Assembly (NCBI GenBank): GCA_018402455.1
Contig: JAGYIG010000003.1
Location: 1 to 64,000 of the forward strand
Source of the DNA: Opitutaceae bacterium
Lineage (GTDB): Bacteria > Verrucomicrobiota > Verrucomicrobiia > Opitutales > Opitutaceae
Length of the DNA stretch: 64,000 bases
Direction: 5' to 3'
Positions 28,318 through 36,743 of the stretch are shown in pieces; positions within the stretch are counted from its first letter, which is position 1, and each line of letters starts with the position of its first letter. A program made the position numbers and the translations under genes. Below the pieces are notes generated by a model, which worked only from the letters and a program-made list of their open reading frames with translations, made no database searches and had not been told where the DNA came from.

Positions 28318-28344
28318 ACCGGGTCCTGACGGGCCCGGTTTTTT
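28318..28344 (+). terminator. Intrinsic terminator inside the acyl cluster
   Basis: ACCGGG and CCCGGT form the stem around a 10-nt loop, followed by TTTTTT. It lies after the ACP gene and 19 bp before the first oxidoreductase start, so the KS-ACP pair can be made at a higher level than the rest. Confidence 0.75.
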
Positions 28345-28362
28345 CATGGCCTCGTCTCTTTC

Positions 28363-29787
28363 ATGAACTCTGCGCACCACTACGATGTCGTCATCATCGG
28401 GGCCGGTATGTCCGGTCTGGCTGCGGGTATCCGCCTGGCGCACTTTGGCAAAAAGGTCTGTATTTTCGAACGGCACAACGCGGTCGGGGGATTGAACAGT
28501 TTTTACAGCCAGCAGGGACGTAAATTTGACGTCGGGTTGCACGCCCTGACGAATTTTGTGCGACCGGGCGTCAAGGGCACTCCGCTGACCAAGCTGTTGC
28601 GACAATTGCGGATTTCCCGCGATGAATTCCAACTCGCGGAGCAGAAGCGATCCCGGGTGGCCTTTGGCCCGAACGGCGAGACTTCGCTCACCTTCACCAA
28701 CGATTTTGCCGTCTTCGAGTCGGAGGTGGCGCGGGAGTTTCCGGGGCAAATTGATGGGTTTCGCGCGCTCGTGGCCACGGTGCGGAGCTATGACGACGTG
28801 AGTTTGGACGCGAAACCGGTGTCGGCTCGTCACGTGGTGCGGCGACACATCTCCGATCTGCTGTTGGAGGACATGTTGTTTTGCCCGGTGATGTACTATG
28901 GGAGCGCCGAGGAGCAGGACATGGAATTCGGCCAGTTCGTCATCATGTTCAAAGCCCTGTTTTTGGAAGGGTTTGCCCGACCGTTCGACGGGGTGCGGGT
29001 CATCCTCCGCACCCTGGTGGACAAGTATCGCGCCGCCGGGGGCGAGCGGCGCATGAAATGTGGCGTGCGCCGGGTGATCACCCGGGAGGGGCGCGCCACG
29101 GCGGTCGAGCTCGATGACGGAGCGGTCGTGACCACCGATCAGGTGATTTCCTCGATCGGGGCACCGGAAACCGAGCGCCTCTGGTCGCAGCCCGCCGGCC
29201 ATCAAGCCTCACCCGTCGGGGCGCTCTCCTTTGTCGAAACCATATCCATCCTCCAACGGCAACCCCGGGAGCTGGGTTGGGGCGACGACACCATCGTGTT
29301 CTTCAACGACCGTGAACGCTTCGACTACGTGGCCGCTACCGACGAAGTGGACCCCCGCAGCGGCGTGATTTGTTTTCCGAACAATTTCAACTACGAGAAC
29401 GGGCAGGAGCTGGCCGAAGGGGTGTTTCGCTGCACCTGTCTCGCCAACCATGCCCAATGGCAAAACCTGCCGGAAGCCTCCTACCGGCAACGCAAGGCCG
29501 AGTGGTTCCAAGTGATTCAAGCAAGCGCCCGACGCTTTCTTCCGGCGGTGTCAGACCAGACCCTGCAGGAGAGCCTGATCGCGACCGACATGTTCACCCC
29601 CCGCACGGTCGAGAAATTTACGGGCCACCTCGGCGGAGCGATCTACGGCTCGCCCCGCAAGCATCGGCAGGGCACCACCAGTTTGCCAAACGTCTACCTG
29701 TGCGGAACCGATCAGGGTTTTTTGGGCATCATCGGAGCGATGCTCAGCGGAATCTCGATGGCGAACTACCATATTCTCCGCGGATAA
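28363..29787 (+). CDS. CrtI-like FAD-dependent oxidoreductase 1
   Basis: A 474-residue flavoprotein of the phytoene desaturase / retinol saturase (CrtI) type. The dinucleotide motif is [14 protein letters not shown] with [10 protein letters not shown] after it. The C-terminal FAD contact is [20 protein letters not shown]. CrtI-type enzymes introduce or saturate C-C double bonds, or isomerise them, in long isoprenoid or acyl chains. Flanked by KS, ACP, FabZ and FabI genes, this copy most likely acts on an acyl chain (inference). No isoprenoid synthesis gene (crtE, crtB) is nearby. It is separated from the second paralogue by 191 bp that carry no gene I can support. Confidence 0.85.
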   Translation: MNSAHHYDVVIIGAGMSGLAAGIRLAHFGKKVCIFERHNAVGGLNSFYSQQGRKFDVGLHALTNFVRPGVKGTPLTKLLRQLRISRDEFQLAEQKRSRVAFGPNGETSLTFTNDFAVFESEVAREFPGQIDGFRALVATVRSYDDVSLDAKPVSARHVVRRHISDLLLEDMLFCPVMYYGSAEEQDMEFGQFVIMFKALFLEGFARPFDGVRVILRTLVDKYRAAGGERRMKCGVRRVITREGRATAVELDDGAVVTTDQVISSIGAPETERLWSQPAGHQASPVGALSFVETISILQRQPRELGWGDDTIVFFNDRERFDYVAATDEVDPRSGVICFPNNFNYENGQELAEGVFRCTCLANHAQWQNLPEASYRQRKAEWFQVIQASARRFLPAVSDQTLQESLIATDMFTPRTVEKFTGHLGGAIYGSPRKHRQGTTSLPNVYLCGTDQGFLGIIGAMLSGISMANYHILRG

Positions 29788-29978
29788 AAGCGGAAACGCC
29801 CCGGCGTGGAACCGGAAACGCGTTTGACCAAGAGGATCTAAATTCGTTGCTAGATATTCATTACCAACGGGTTGAAGGAAATCAGATCAGGGGTAAGAAG
29901 CAGCGGGCGGGGACGGGGACGGGATTATGCAAAACCAAGGTTGCGCTCGCTGCCGAGCGGTCTTCACTGGTCCGCTTC

Positions 29979-31451
29979 ATGGCTTATGACTGGCTAAAAG
30001 GTGTCGACGATGAGTATGATGTCATCGTCATCGGAAGTGGTCTTGGTGGTCTGACTGGAGCGAACTATCTCGCCAAGGCAGGGCACAAGGTCCTGCTGTT
30101 GGAGCATCATTACCAATACGGCGGATTGGCGACCTGGTTTACCCGCAAGGGCGGCCATATTTTCGACATCTCGTTGCACGGTTTTCCTATCGGCATGAAA
30201 AAATCGTGCCGCAAATACTGGTCGAAGGAAATCGCCGACTTGATCGTGCAGCTCACGGACGTCCGGTTTGTGAATCCCCAAATGGACGTGTGGACCGATT
30301 TCACGCGCGACGACTACACCCGGGTGTTGGTGGAGCAGTTCAAAGTGGACCGCGCCACGGTGGAGGCGTTCTACGACCATTTACGGTCGATGAATTTCTA
30401 CGACGACAATCAGGAAACGACCGGGGAGATGTTCGAGCGCTTTTTCCCGGGACGCAAAGACGTGCACCGCTTGTTGATGGAGCCGATCACCTACGCGAAC
30501 GGGTCCACGCCGGAAGACCCCGCGATCACGTATGGGATTGTCTTCTCCAATTTCATGGGCGCGGGGGTGTGGACGTTCCAGGGCGGGTCCGACCTGTTGA
30601 TTAAGAAGATGATTGCCGAGCTGAAGGCCAATGGCGTCGAGTGCCGCAAGCATGTGATGGTGCAGCGGGTTCTGGTGGAGGAGCGTGAAGGCTGCAAAGT
30701 CGTGGCAGGCGTCGTGGCGGGGAAGGACGGTCGCACGATTCGTGCGAAGGCGGTGCTCTCCAACGCGAACATCAAGAACACGATCCTGCGGCTGGCGGGG
30801 CGGGAGCATTTCACACCCGCCTTCCTGGCGGAGGCGGAGGCGGTCCGGATCAACACCAGCTCGTGCCAAGTCTATTTGGGTATTCGCAAGGGAGAGAGCA
30901 TCCCCCACATTGGCGACCTGGTCTTCACCTCGGCGGCGCCGGAATACAGCAGTTCCGAACTGGTCGACCTGCATACGACCAGTCGCACCTTTTCGGTCTA
31001 CTATCCCGACACCCGACCGGGGTCCGATCGCTACACCGTGGTGGCGTCGCTCAATGGCCGATACCCCCAATGGAATGCCCTGAGTGACGAGGAATACCAG
31101 CAGCACAAACAGCGGTTGATCGATGAGGCGATCGACTCTTTGGAAAACTTTATCCCCGGCGTTCGCGACAAGATTGACTGGATGGAGGCGGCGACTCCGC
31201 GAACGGTGGAACGTTACACCACGCACATGGCGGGCACCTCGTTTGGCACCAAGTTCGAAGGTCTGAAGGTTTCGATGAATCTGCCGGATGAACTCCCCGG
31301 GCTTTATCATGCCGGCTCAGTGGGCATCATCATGTCCGGCTGGCTGGGCACCATTAATTATGGCGTGATCACCGCCAACAAAATCGACAAGGTTCTCTAC
31401 GCCGAAAAGCAGGCCCCGACCGCCGTGGCGGCCGAGCCCGCCCGACCCTGA
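29979..31451 (+). CDS. CrtI-like FAD-dependent oxidoreductase 2
   Basis: A 490-residue CrtI/retinol-saturase-type flavoprotein. [19 protein letters not shown] and [12 protein letters not shown] form the FAD-binding N-terminus. [18 protein letters not shown] is the C-terminal FAD contact. It resembles its neighbour in architecture but is clearly a separate paralogue. The start at 29979 (MAYDWLKG) is chosen because family homology begins right after it; the open frame extends far upstream without homology, overlapping gene 1 in another frame. Its stop is 5 bp before the dehydratase start, so translation is probably coupled. Two tandem CrtI-like enzymes suggest two redox steps on the same chain. 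Confidence 0.87.
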   Translation: MAYDWLKGVDDEYDVIVIGSGLGGLTGANYLAKAGHKVLLLEHHYQYGGLATWFTRKGGHIFDISLHGFPIGMKKSCRKYWSKEIADLIVQLTDVRFVNPQMDVWTDFTRDDYTRVLVEQFKVDRATVEAFYDHLRSMNFYDDNQETTGEMFERFFPGRKDVHRLLMEPITYANGSTPEDPAITYGIVFSNFMGAGVWTFQGGSDLLIKKMIAELKANGVECRKHVMVQRVLVEEREGCKVVAGVVAGKDGRTIRAKAVLSNANIKNTILRLAGREHFTPAFLAEAEAVRINTSSCQVYLGIRKGESIPHIGDLVFTSAAPEYSSSELVDLHTTSRTFSVYYPDTRPGSDRYTVVASLNGRYPQWNALSDEEYQQHKQRLIDEAIDSLENFIPGVRDKIDWMEAATPRTVERYTTHMAGTSFGTKFEGLKVSMNLPDELPGLYHAGSVGIIMSGWLGTINYGVITANKIDKVLYAEKQAPTAVAAEPARP

Positions 31452-31456
31452 ATTTC

Positions 31457-31903
31457 ATGTTCCAGCCGATCACCGACCTGATCCCGCACCGACCACCGTT
31501 TCTGTTTATCGACGAAGTGGTCGATCACAGCGAAACCACGCTGACCGCCCGGCGCCGGTGGCGCGCGGAGGAGGATTTCTACAGCGGTCATTATCCTAGC
31601 TCACCCATCACCCCGGGGGTATTGTTGTGTGAAGCCGTGTTTCAGGCGGGCGCCGCCTTCATGTCACTCCAAGCACAAGCGGAGGGGGCTGAACCGGGAG
31701 CCGGTATTCCCTTGTTGGCCAAGATCAGCGATGTGCGTTTTCGCCACCCGGTTTATCCCGGCGATGAGGTCTTCATTGATGTCGTCAAAAAGGAAGCGAT
31801 GGGGGGATTCACCATGATGTCGGGCCAAGTCAAAAAAGGGGACGGCACCCGGGTATTGACGGTATCTTTTGCGGTGGCGTGGAAGGTGCCGGAATCCAAC
31901 TAG
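31457..31903 (+). CDS. FabZ-like 3-hydroxyacyl-ACP dehydratase
   Basis: A 148-residue single hotdog-fold dehydratase that removes water from 3-hydroxyacyl-ACP to give trans-2-enoyl-ACP. LIPHRPPFLFIDEVV, catalytic His45 in YSGHYPSSPITPGV and Glu59 in LLCEAVFQAG are the FabZ/FabA signatures. It is only 5 bp after oxidoreductase 2 and 4 bp before the enoyl reductase start, so the three are co-translated. No ketoacyl reductase (FabG) is in the cluster, so the genome-wide enzyme would have to supply that step. Confidence 0.9.
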   Translation: MFQPITDLIPHRPPFLFIDEVVDHSETTLTARRRWRAEEDFYSGHYPSSPITPGVLLCEAVFQAGAAFMSLQAQAEGAEPGAGIPLLAKISDVRFRHPVYPGDEVFIDVVKKEAMGGFTMMSGQVKKGDGTRVLTVSFAVAWKVPESN

Positions 31904-31907
31904 TCCG

Positions 31908-32738
31908 ATGCCCGATTTCCTGAATCTTGCCGGCAAGACGTTGGTGGTGGTTGGCGTGGCCAATCGCAAAAGCGTGGCGTGGCTCACGGCCAAGACGCTG
32001 GAGGAGCAGGGGGCCAAGGTGGTCTACAGTGTTCGTTCCGTCGCGCGCCGGGATTCGTTGGGCAAGCTGTTGGGTGATCGCCCGGTGTTTGTTTGTGACG
32101 TCGAGGAAAAGGGAGCGGCGAATCGTTTGGCCGAGGAGGTGATGGCGGCCGGGCATGGTCCCATCCATGGTCTGGTTCATTCCATTGCCTTCGCGAACTA
32201 CCGCGATGGATTCAAACCCTTCGAGGAGACAAACCGGGAAGACTTCCTGCAAGCAACGGCGATCTCGGCGTTTTCGTTGGTTGAGTTGGCCCGAGCCTTC
32301 AAACCGCACTTCGCTCCCGGGGCGTCAGTGGTGACGATCGGCATCTCCTCCCTGCAGGTCACGCCGGACAACTATGGCTACATGGGACCCATCAAAGCCG
32401 CGCTCGAATCGGCCTCCCGCTTTTTGGCAAAATCCTTCAATCCCGAACCCGGCGTGCGATTCAACGTGGTGGGATCGGGACCACTGAAGACCAGTGCCTC
32501 CGCGGGGATTCCCGGTTATCTGGAAAGCTATCTGTATTCGGAAAAGCTCACGTTCCGGAAGCAGAACCTCGCCACGCAGGAAGTGGCGAACACCGTGGTC
32601 TTTTTGTTGAGCGAGCGCAGCAGTGGGCACAACGGAGCCACCTTGGTGGTCGATGCGGGTCTCGGCAGCAATTTCTACGACGCCGAGATCATTCGGCTGG
32701 CCATGCGGCGTGAGCGACCGGGCGAAACCTACTCATGA
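31908..32738 (+). CDS. FabI-like enoyl-ACP reductase (SDR)
   Basis: A 276-residue short-chain dehydrogenase of the FabI type that reduces trans-2-enoyl-ACP with NAD(P)H. The start VVVGVANRKSVAW is the FabI cofactor motif (GxxxxxSxA). The catalytic Tyr156-X6-Lys163 appears as NYGYMGPIK. Unlike E. coli FabI, the earlier active-site Tyr146 seems replaced (ITIGISSLQ-like region), so substrate geometry may differ. It overlaps the oleA start by 4 nt (ATGA), which shows translational coupling. Its presence allows full saturation of some units, alongside the CrtI-like desaturases. Confidence 0.9.
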   Translation: MPDFLNLAGKTLVVVGVANRKSVAWLTAKTLEEQGAKVVYSVRSVARRDSLGKLLGDRPVFVCDVEEKGAANRLAEEVMAAGHGPIHGLVHSIAFANYRDGFKPFEETNREDFLQATAISAFSLVELARAFKPHFAPGASVVTIGISSLQVTPDNYGYMGPIKAALESASRFLAKSFNPEPGVRFNVVGSGPLKTSASAGIPGYLESYLYSEKLTFRKQNLATQEVANTVVFLLSERSSGHNGATLVVDAGLGSNFYDAEIIRLAMRRERPGETYS

Positions 32739-33766
32739 AATTCAAGCATACGGTGATCGAGTCGATGGCGGTTGCCTTGCCCGACGAAGTGCTCAGCTCG
32801 GCCGAGGTGGAGCAGAGGCTGGCGCCGCTTTACGAACGGCTCAAGCTACCCGCCGGCCGGTTGGAGCTGATGACGGGGATTCAGGAACGGCGGATTTGGC
32901 CGGCGGGGACCCGGCCTTCGGACGCGAGTGCCCAAGCCGGACGGGCGGTGCTGGCCAAATCACGGCTGGCCTCGGCGCAGGTCGAGTTGTTCATGCACAC
33001 GGCCGTGAGCCGCGATATGTTGGAACCCGCCACCGCGTCCTTTGCGCACCGCAAAATCGGGCTCCCGGCCACAACGCAGATTTTTGACGTGTCCAACGCC
33101 TGTCTGGGCTTCCTGAACGCCATGACCGTGGCGGCGGGGATGATTGAGAGCGGTCAAATCCAATGTGCGCTCATCGCCTCCGGCGAAAACGGGGGCCCGT
33201 TGGTCGAGCACACCCTGCAAACCTTGCTGGAGCAGCCGCTGACCCGTCAGGAGATCAAACCGTATTTTGCCAATCTCACGATTGGGTCCGGCGCGGTGGC
33301 GGCCGTCCTATGCCATCGAGATCTCGCCCCCGAGGGTCACCGACTGGTGGGCGGAATTGCCCGGGCGGCGACGGCGCACAGCGAACTTTGCCAAGGCGAT
33401 ACCCATGGGGCCGACTCCCTGGCGATGCAGACGGATTCGGAGGCCCTGTTGGTAGCGGGGGTGGAGCTGGCCCAGCACACTTGGGCGGCCTTTCGTCAGG
33501 AATTGGGCTGGGCGACGGCGGACTTCGACCGGTTTATCTGCCACCAGGTGGGGCGCACCCACCGGCGTAAACTTTACGAAGCCTTGCGGCTGGATTTGGC
33601 CAAGGATTTCTCGACCTTCGAAACCTTGGGGAACACCGGCTCGGTGGCGTTGCCCGCCACCTTGGCCCAGGCGGTGGAGGCGAAAGCGATCAAGTCGGGC
33701 GACAAGGTGGGATTACTTGGGATCGGCAGCGGGCTGAATTGCCTCATGCTGGGCGTCGAGTGGTGA
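32735..33766 (+). CDS. oleA: OleA-type acyl-CoA/ACP head-to-head condensing enzyme
   Basis: A 343-residue thiolase-superfamily protein. It is closer to OleA than to FabH: SRDMLEPATAS carries Glu97, placed 26 residues before Cys123 (DVSNACLGF), the same spacing as the OleA Glu and Cys pair I recall from Xanthomonas. His270 (CHQVGRTH) and Asn300 (GNTGS) complete the active site. The end GLLGIGSGLNCLMLGVEW is also OleA-like. OleA joins two activated fatty acyl chains by non-decarboxylative Claisen condensation to a beta-keto acid, the first step to long-chain ketones and olefins. It is coupled to the enoyl reductase gene upstream and oleB downstream. Confidence 0.85.
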   Translation: MKFKHTVIESMAVALPDEVLSSAEVEQRLAPLYERLKLPAGRLELMTGIQERRIWPAGTRPSDASAQAGRAVLAKSRLASAQVELFMHTAVSRDMLEPATASFAHRKIGLPATTQIFDVSNACLGFLNAMTVAAGMIESGQIQCALIASGENGGPLVEHTLQTLLEQPLTRQEIKPYFANLTIGSGAVAAVLCHRDLAPEGHRLVGGIARAATAHSELCQGDTHGADSLAMQTDSEALLVAGVELAQHTWAAFRQELGWATADFDRFICHQVGRTHRRKLYEALRLDLAKDFSTFETLGNTGSVALPATLAQAVEAKAIKSGDKVGLLGIGSGLNCLMLGVEW

Positions 33767-33789
33767 ACGGACGGGAAATGGAATGACCC

Positions 33790-34675
33790 ATGAGTGAACT
33801 GCCCGCCTGGCTGACCGCCCTCTATCCGTTCACCCCGCAACGTTTCACGACCTCGCGGGGAGCGGGCATGAGTTATTTGGATGAGGGGGAAGGGGAGCAC
33901 GCGGTCCTCATGGTGCACGGCAATCCCACCTGGTCATTTTACTACCGCGAGCTCGTGAAGGAACTCCGGGGACAGACCCGTTGTATCGTGCCGGACCACG
34001 TGGGCATGGGGCTTTCGGACAAGCCCGAAACCTATCCCTACCGGCTGGCCGAGCGCATCGCCGACCTGGTGGAGCTGGTCGAGTCACGGGGGGTCACCCA
34101 GCTGGATCTGGTGGTGCACGACTGGGGCGGGGCCATCGGTTTCGGCCTGGCGGCCGCCCTGCCGGAGAAGATCCGGCGTATCGTAATATTGAATACAGCA
34201 GCCTTCCGGTCCACCCATCTGCCGGGGCGAATTGCCGTGTGTAAATTCCCGGGACTGGGCCCGGCGCTGGTGCGGGGCTTGAATGGGTTTGCGTGGCCGG
34301 CCACCTGGATGGCGATGAGCCGCCGGGCGCTCACCGGTGCTGAAGCCAAGGGCTACCTCTATCCTTATTCTTCGTGGTCCAGTCGCGTCGCCATCAGTGG
34401 GTTTGTGCAGGACATCCCGCTGGAGGCAAACCACCCCAGTTGGGCGACCTTGGCCAAGGTCGAGGCCGGATTGGCCCAGTTTCATAATCGCCCCATTTTG
34501 ATCGTGCGGTAGTCATACCAGTTGCCGGTTGCAGGACGACCATTTTTTCAAGGAGTGGACCGATCGATTTCCGGCAGCGGAACAGGTCTACCTCGAAGAT
34601 GCGGGGCACTATGTGTTGGAAGACGCGCACAACGATGCGCTGCCGCGCATCAAACAGCATTTGTTGACCCCGTAG
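33790..34675 (+). pseudogene. oleB: OleB-type alpha/beta hydrolase, frameshifted near the 3' end
   Basis: The first 240 residues read as OleB: MSELPAWLTALYPF, MVHGNPTWSFYYRELV, nucleophile Asp111 in VVHDWGGAIGFG, and GFVQDIPLEANHPSW. The frame stops at 34510. The C-terminus continues in the next frame as DDHFFKEWTDRFPAAEQVYL and DAGHYVLEDAHNDALP (with the catalytic His), ending at 34673-34675. A single small indel near 34500-34512 explains it. OleB decarboxylates the beta-lactone made by OleC to a cis-olefin; it resembles haloalkane dehalogenases. The damage could be a sequencing error or a recent loss. OleC and OleD are not adjacent; the next gene is malQ on the other strand. Confidence 0.8.
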
Positions 34676-34732
34676 TTTGCCCTCGGGGAGGGCCGGCCCG
34701 GATCCCCGGTGGAATACCGCGCTCCGGTGCTG

Positions 34733-36265
34733 TCAGCAACGCCCGGTCAGGGCGCCGAGGTTGCTGAGGTAGGGGGCGCTTTCGCGGATAAAGGTCTCCC
34801 AATCGTCGGCCCGATAGCGCCACTGCCAGTTGTCGGTTGATTTACCCGGGGTATTCAGGCGCGCTGCACTCCCCAGGCTCAACAGGTCCTGCACCGGGCA
34901 AATGGCGAGGGCGCTGACGGAACCGTAGGCGGTGCGAATGAGATCCCAACCGACATTTTCACCGGAGATTCGCAGATAGCGTCGGACGTGATCCTGGGTC
35001 TTGGCGTCGGCCGTGCGATACCAGCCCAGACTCGTGTCGTTGTCATGGGTGCCGGGATAAATCACGCTGTTGGCGATCAGATTGTGCGGCAGGTAGAGGT
35101 TGTCAGCATCGCCGCCGAAAGCGAATTGCAGAATCGTCATCCCGGGCAGGCCGGTGGCGTTGCGCAGTTCCACCACGCTTGGCGCCAACTCCCCCAGGTC
35201 CTCGGCGATCAGGCGGCAGGCGGGCAGGGCGGCTCGCACGGCTTGGAAAAACGCCATGCCGGGCCCCTCGATCCATTTGCCCTGCTTGGCCGTGGGATTG
35301 CCCGCGGGAATGGCCCAATAGGTATCGAAGCCGCGGAAATGATCGATGCGCAGGACATCACAGAGCCGCAAATTGGACCGAATTCGGTCAATCCACCACG
35401 TATAGCCATCGGCGGCGTGCGCGGACCACGCATAGAGCGGATTGCCCCAAAGCTGGCCGTCCTTTGAAAAGTAATCCGGCGGCACGCCGGCGACCGCCGT
35501 CGAACGGCCGGTTTCGGGGTCCACTTGAAAAAGTTCGGGGGTGGCCCACACATCCGCGCTGTCGGGGGCGACAAAGATGGGCGTGTCCCCAATGATTTGA
35601 ATGCCGGCTTTTTGGGCTTTGGCCCGCACCTGTTTCCATTGTCCGAAAAACAGATATTGAAAGAATTGGTAGGCTGCAGCGGAGGCCCTCACCGAGGGTT
35701 TTTGCCAAATTTTCGACTGTTGAGCCCGGTCGAGAAACCGAATTTCCTCCGGCCAATTCCACCAAGCGTCTCCACCGCATTCCTGCTTGAGCGCCATAAA
35801 GTAGGCGTAGGGCTCAAGCCAGGACCGGTTTTCCTGCAAGAAGGCGTCATAATCGCCATAAGGCGACCATTCGCGGTTGGATGCATCCCAAGAGGCATGG
35901 GCCTTGAAAAGCAGCGGCCATTTGAGCTGATAGAGCAGCCCGTAATCAATGCGTTCGCGGCTCAGTGATTGCAGCGGAACCAAATCCCCCGGGGCCAGGA
36001 GTTTGGCCTGCACCAAGGGCTGCAGATCGATGAAATAGGGATTACCGGCAAAAGAAGAGAAACACTGATAGGGCGAATCCCCGAAGCCCGTGGGACCCAA
36101 GGGGCACAACTGCCAATAACCGAGACCGGCCGCCTTCATTCCCGCAAACAGGCGATCGACGGAGCCGTCCAAAACCCCGATGCCTTGGTCACCCGGCAAC
36201 GAGCTGGGGTGCAACAGCAGTCCCGCCGAACGGAAATCCAACCAGTTAAAGAGAGGGGGGGGCAT
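34733..36265 (-). CDS. malQ: 4-alpha-glucanotransferase (amylomaltase)
   Basis: A GH77 enzyme, about 510 residues, that transfers maltosyl units between alpha-1,4-glucans for maltose and glycogen metabolism. GLLLHPSSLPGDQGIG and YWQLCPLGPTGFGDSPYQ are N-terminal signatures. The acid/base and nucleophile regions read DVLRIDHFRGFD and IAEDLGELAPSV, and FVYPGTHDND-like text (VIYPGTHDNDTSLGW) closes the site. The start at 36265 is chosen because homology starts there, although an in-frame extension reaches far upstream. It is 19 bp after the DksA-like gene, same strand. Confidence 0.92.
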   Translation of the reverse strand: MPPPLFNWLDFRSAGLLLHPSSLPGDQGIGVLDGSVDRLFAGMKAAGLGYWQLCPLGPTGFGDSPYQCFSSFAGNPYFIDLQPLVQAKLLAPGDLVPLQSLSRERIDYGLLYQLKWPLLFKAHASWDASNREWSPYGDYDAFLQENRSWLEPYAYFMALKQECGGDAWWNWPEEIRFLDRAQQSKIWQKPSVRASAAAYQFFQYLFFGQWKQVRAKAQKAGIQIIGDTPIFVAPDSADVWATPELFQVDPETGRSTAVAGVPPDYFSKDGQLWGNPLYAWSAHAADGYTWWIDRIRSNLRLCDVLRIDHFRGFDTYWAIPAGNPTAKQGKWIEGPGMAFFQAVRAALPACRLIAEDLGELAPSVVELRNATGLPGMTILQFAFGGDADNLYLPHNLIANSVIYPGTHDNDTSLGWYRTADAKTQDHVRRYLRISGENVGWDLIRTAYGSVSALAICPVQDLLSLGSAARLNTPGKSTDNWQWRYRADDWETFIRESAPYLSNLGALTGRC

Positions 36266-36284
36266 GGGAGGAAGAGCGGTAAAT

Positions 36285-36623
36285 TCAGCGTTTGCGCATG
36301 CAGGGAACGCAACTGACGGCGTCGGGCTGGATTTCGAGACGTTCGCGAGCGATGTCCGATCCGCAGACGAGGCAACATCCAAATGTGCTGGTATCAATTC
36401 TACGCTCGGCTTCCCGCAGCCGGTTCCGCTCATCCTCCAGCCGACGCTTACTCGCCAGCGCGATTTGTTGATATTGCATCGAATCCAAGCGGGACAGTCG
36501 TCCGATGGAGACATCAGGAGCGATCACCTCAGTTTGTGGGGAGAGGTCGCTGAGCTTTTCGGCAAGGTGAGTCATCCGGTCGACGATGATGCGCCGAAAG
36601 GGGGCTTGGGCTTCAGGAGTCAT
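36285..36623 (-). CDS. DksA/TraR-type C4 zinc-finger protein
   Basis: A 112-residue protein with a helical N-terminus and a C-terminal zinc finger, FGCCLVCGSDIARE...CVPCMRKR, the C4 pattern of DksA/TraR. DksA-type proteins bind the RNA polymerase secondary channel and adjust rRNA and stress promoters, often with ppGpp. The acidic DxxDA coiled-coil tip of DksA is not evident, so it is a family member but not necessarily DksA itself. The ATG at 36623 is preferred over an upstream in-frame start. It is in a minus-strand run with lepB and malQ. Confidence 0.75.
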   Translation of the reverse strand: MTPEAQAPFRRIIVDRMTHLAEKLSDLSPQTEVIAPDVSIGRLSRLDSMQYQQIALASKRRLEDERNRLREAERRIDTSTFGCCLVCGSDIARERLEIQPDAVSCVPCMRKR

Positions 36624-36693
36624 GGGCAAGGAAGGACCGGGCCAGACGGGCGAAAGGTGACCGAAAGATAGATAACTCACCCCCGGCCAACGT

Positions 36694-36735
36694 TTATTGA
36701 ATTAGACATAATGTTTATTGTGCGTAATTCAATAA
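36694..36735. promoter_or_regulatory. AT-rich 11-bp inverted repeat between lepB and the DksA-like gene
   Basis: TTATTGAATTA and TAATTCAATAA are perfect arms with a 20-nt centre in an otherwise GC-rich region, directly after the lepB stop. No T-run follows on the minus strand, so it is not a classic terminator. It could be an operator or contain the promoter of the DksA-like gene. Confidence 0.35.
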
Positions 36736-36743
36736 CGGGCAAG

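Noticed and set aside
29370-29978. N-terminal extension of oxidoreductase 2
   Set aside because: The open frame overlaps oxidoreductase 1 in another frame and shows no homology; the FAD motif begins right after 29979.
28363-31451. Carotenoid biosynthesis locus
   Set aside because: Only CrtI-like genes are present; phytoene synthase and GGPP synthase are missing and neighbours are acyl-ACP enzymes.
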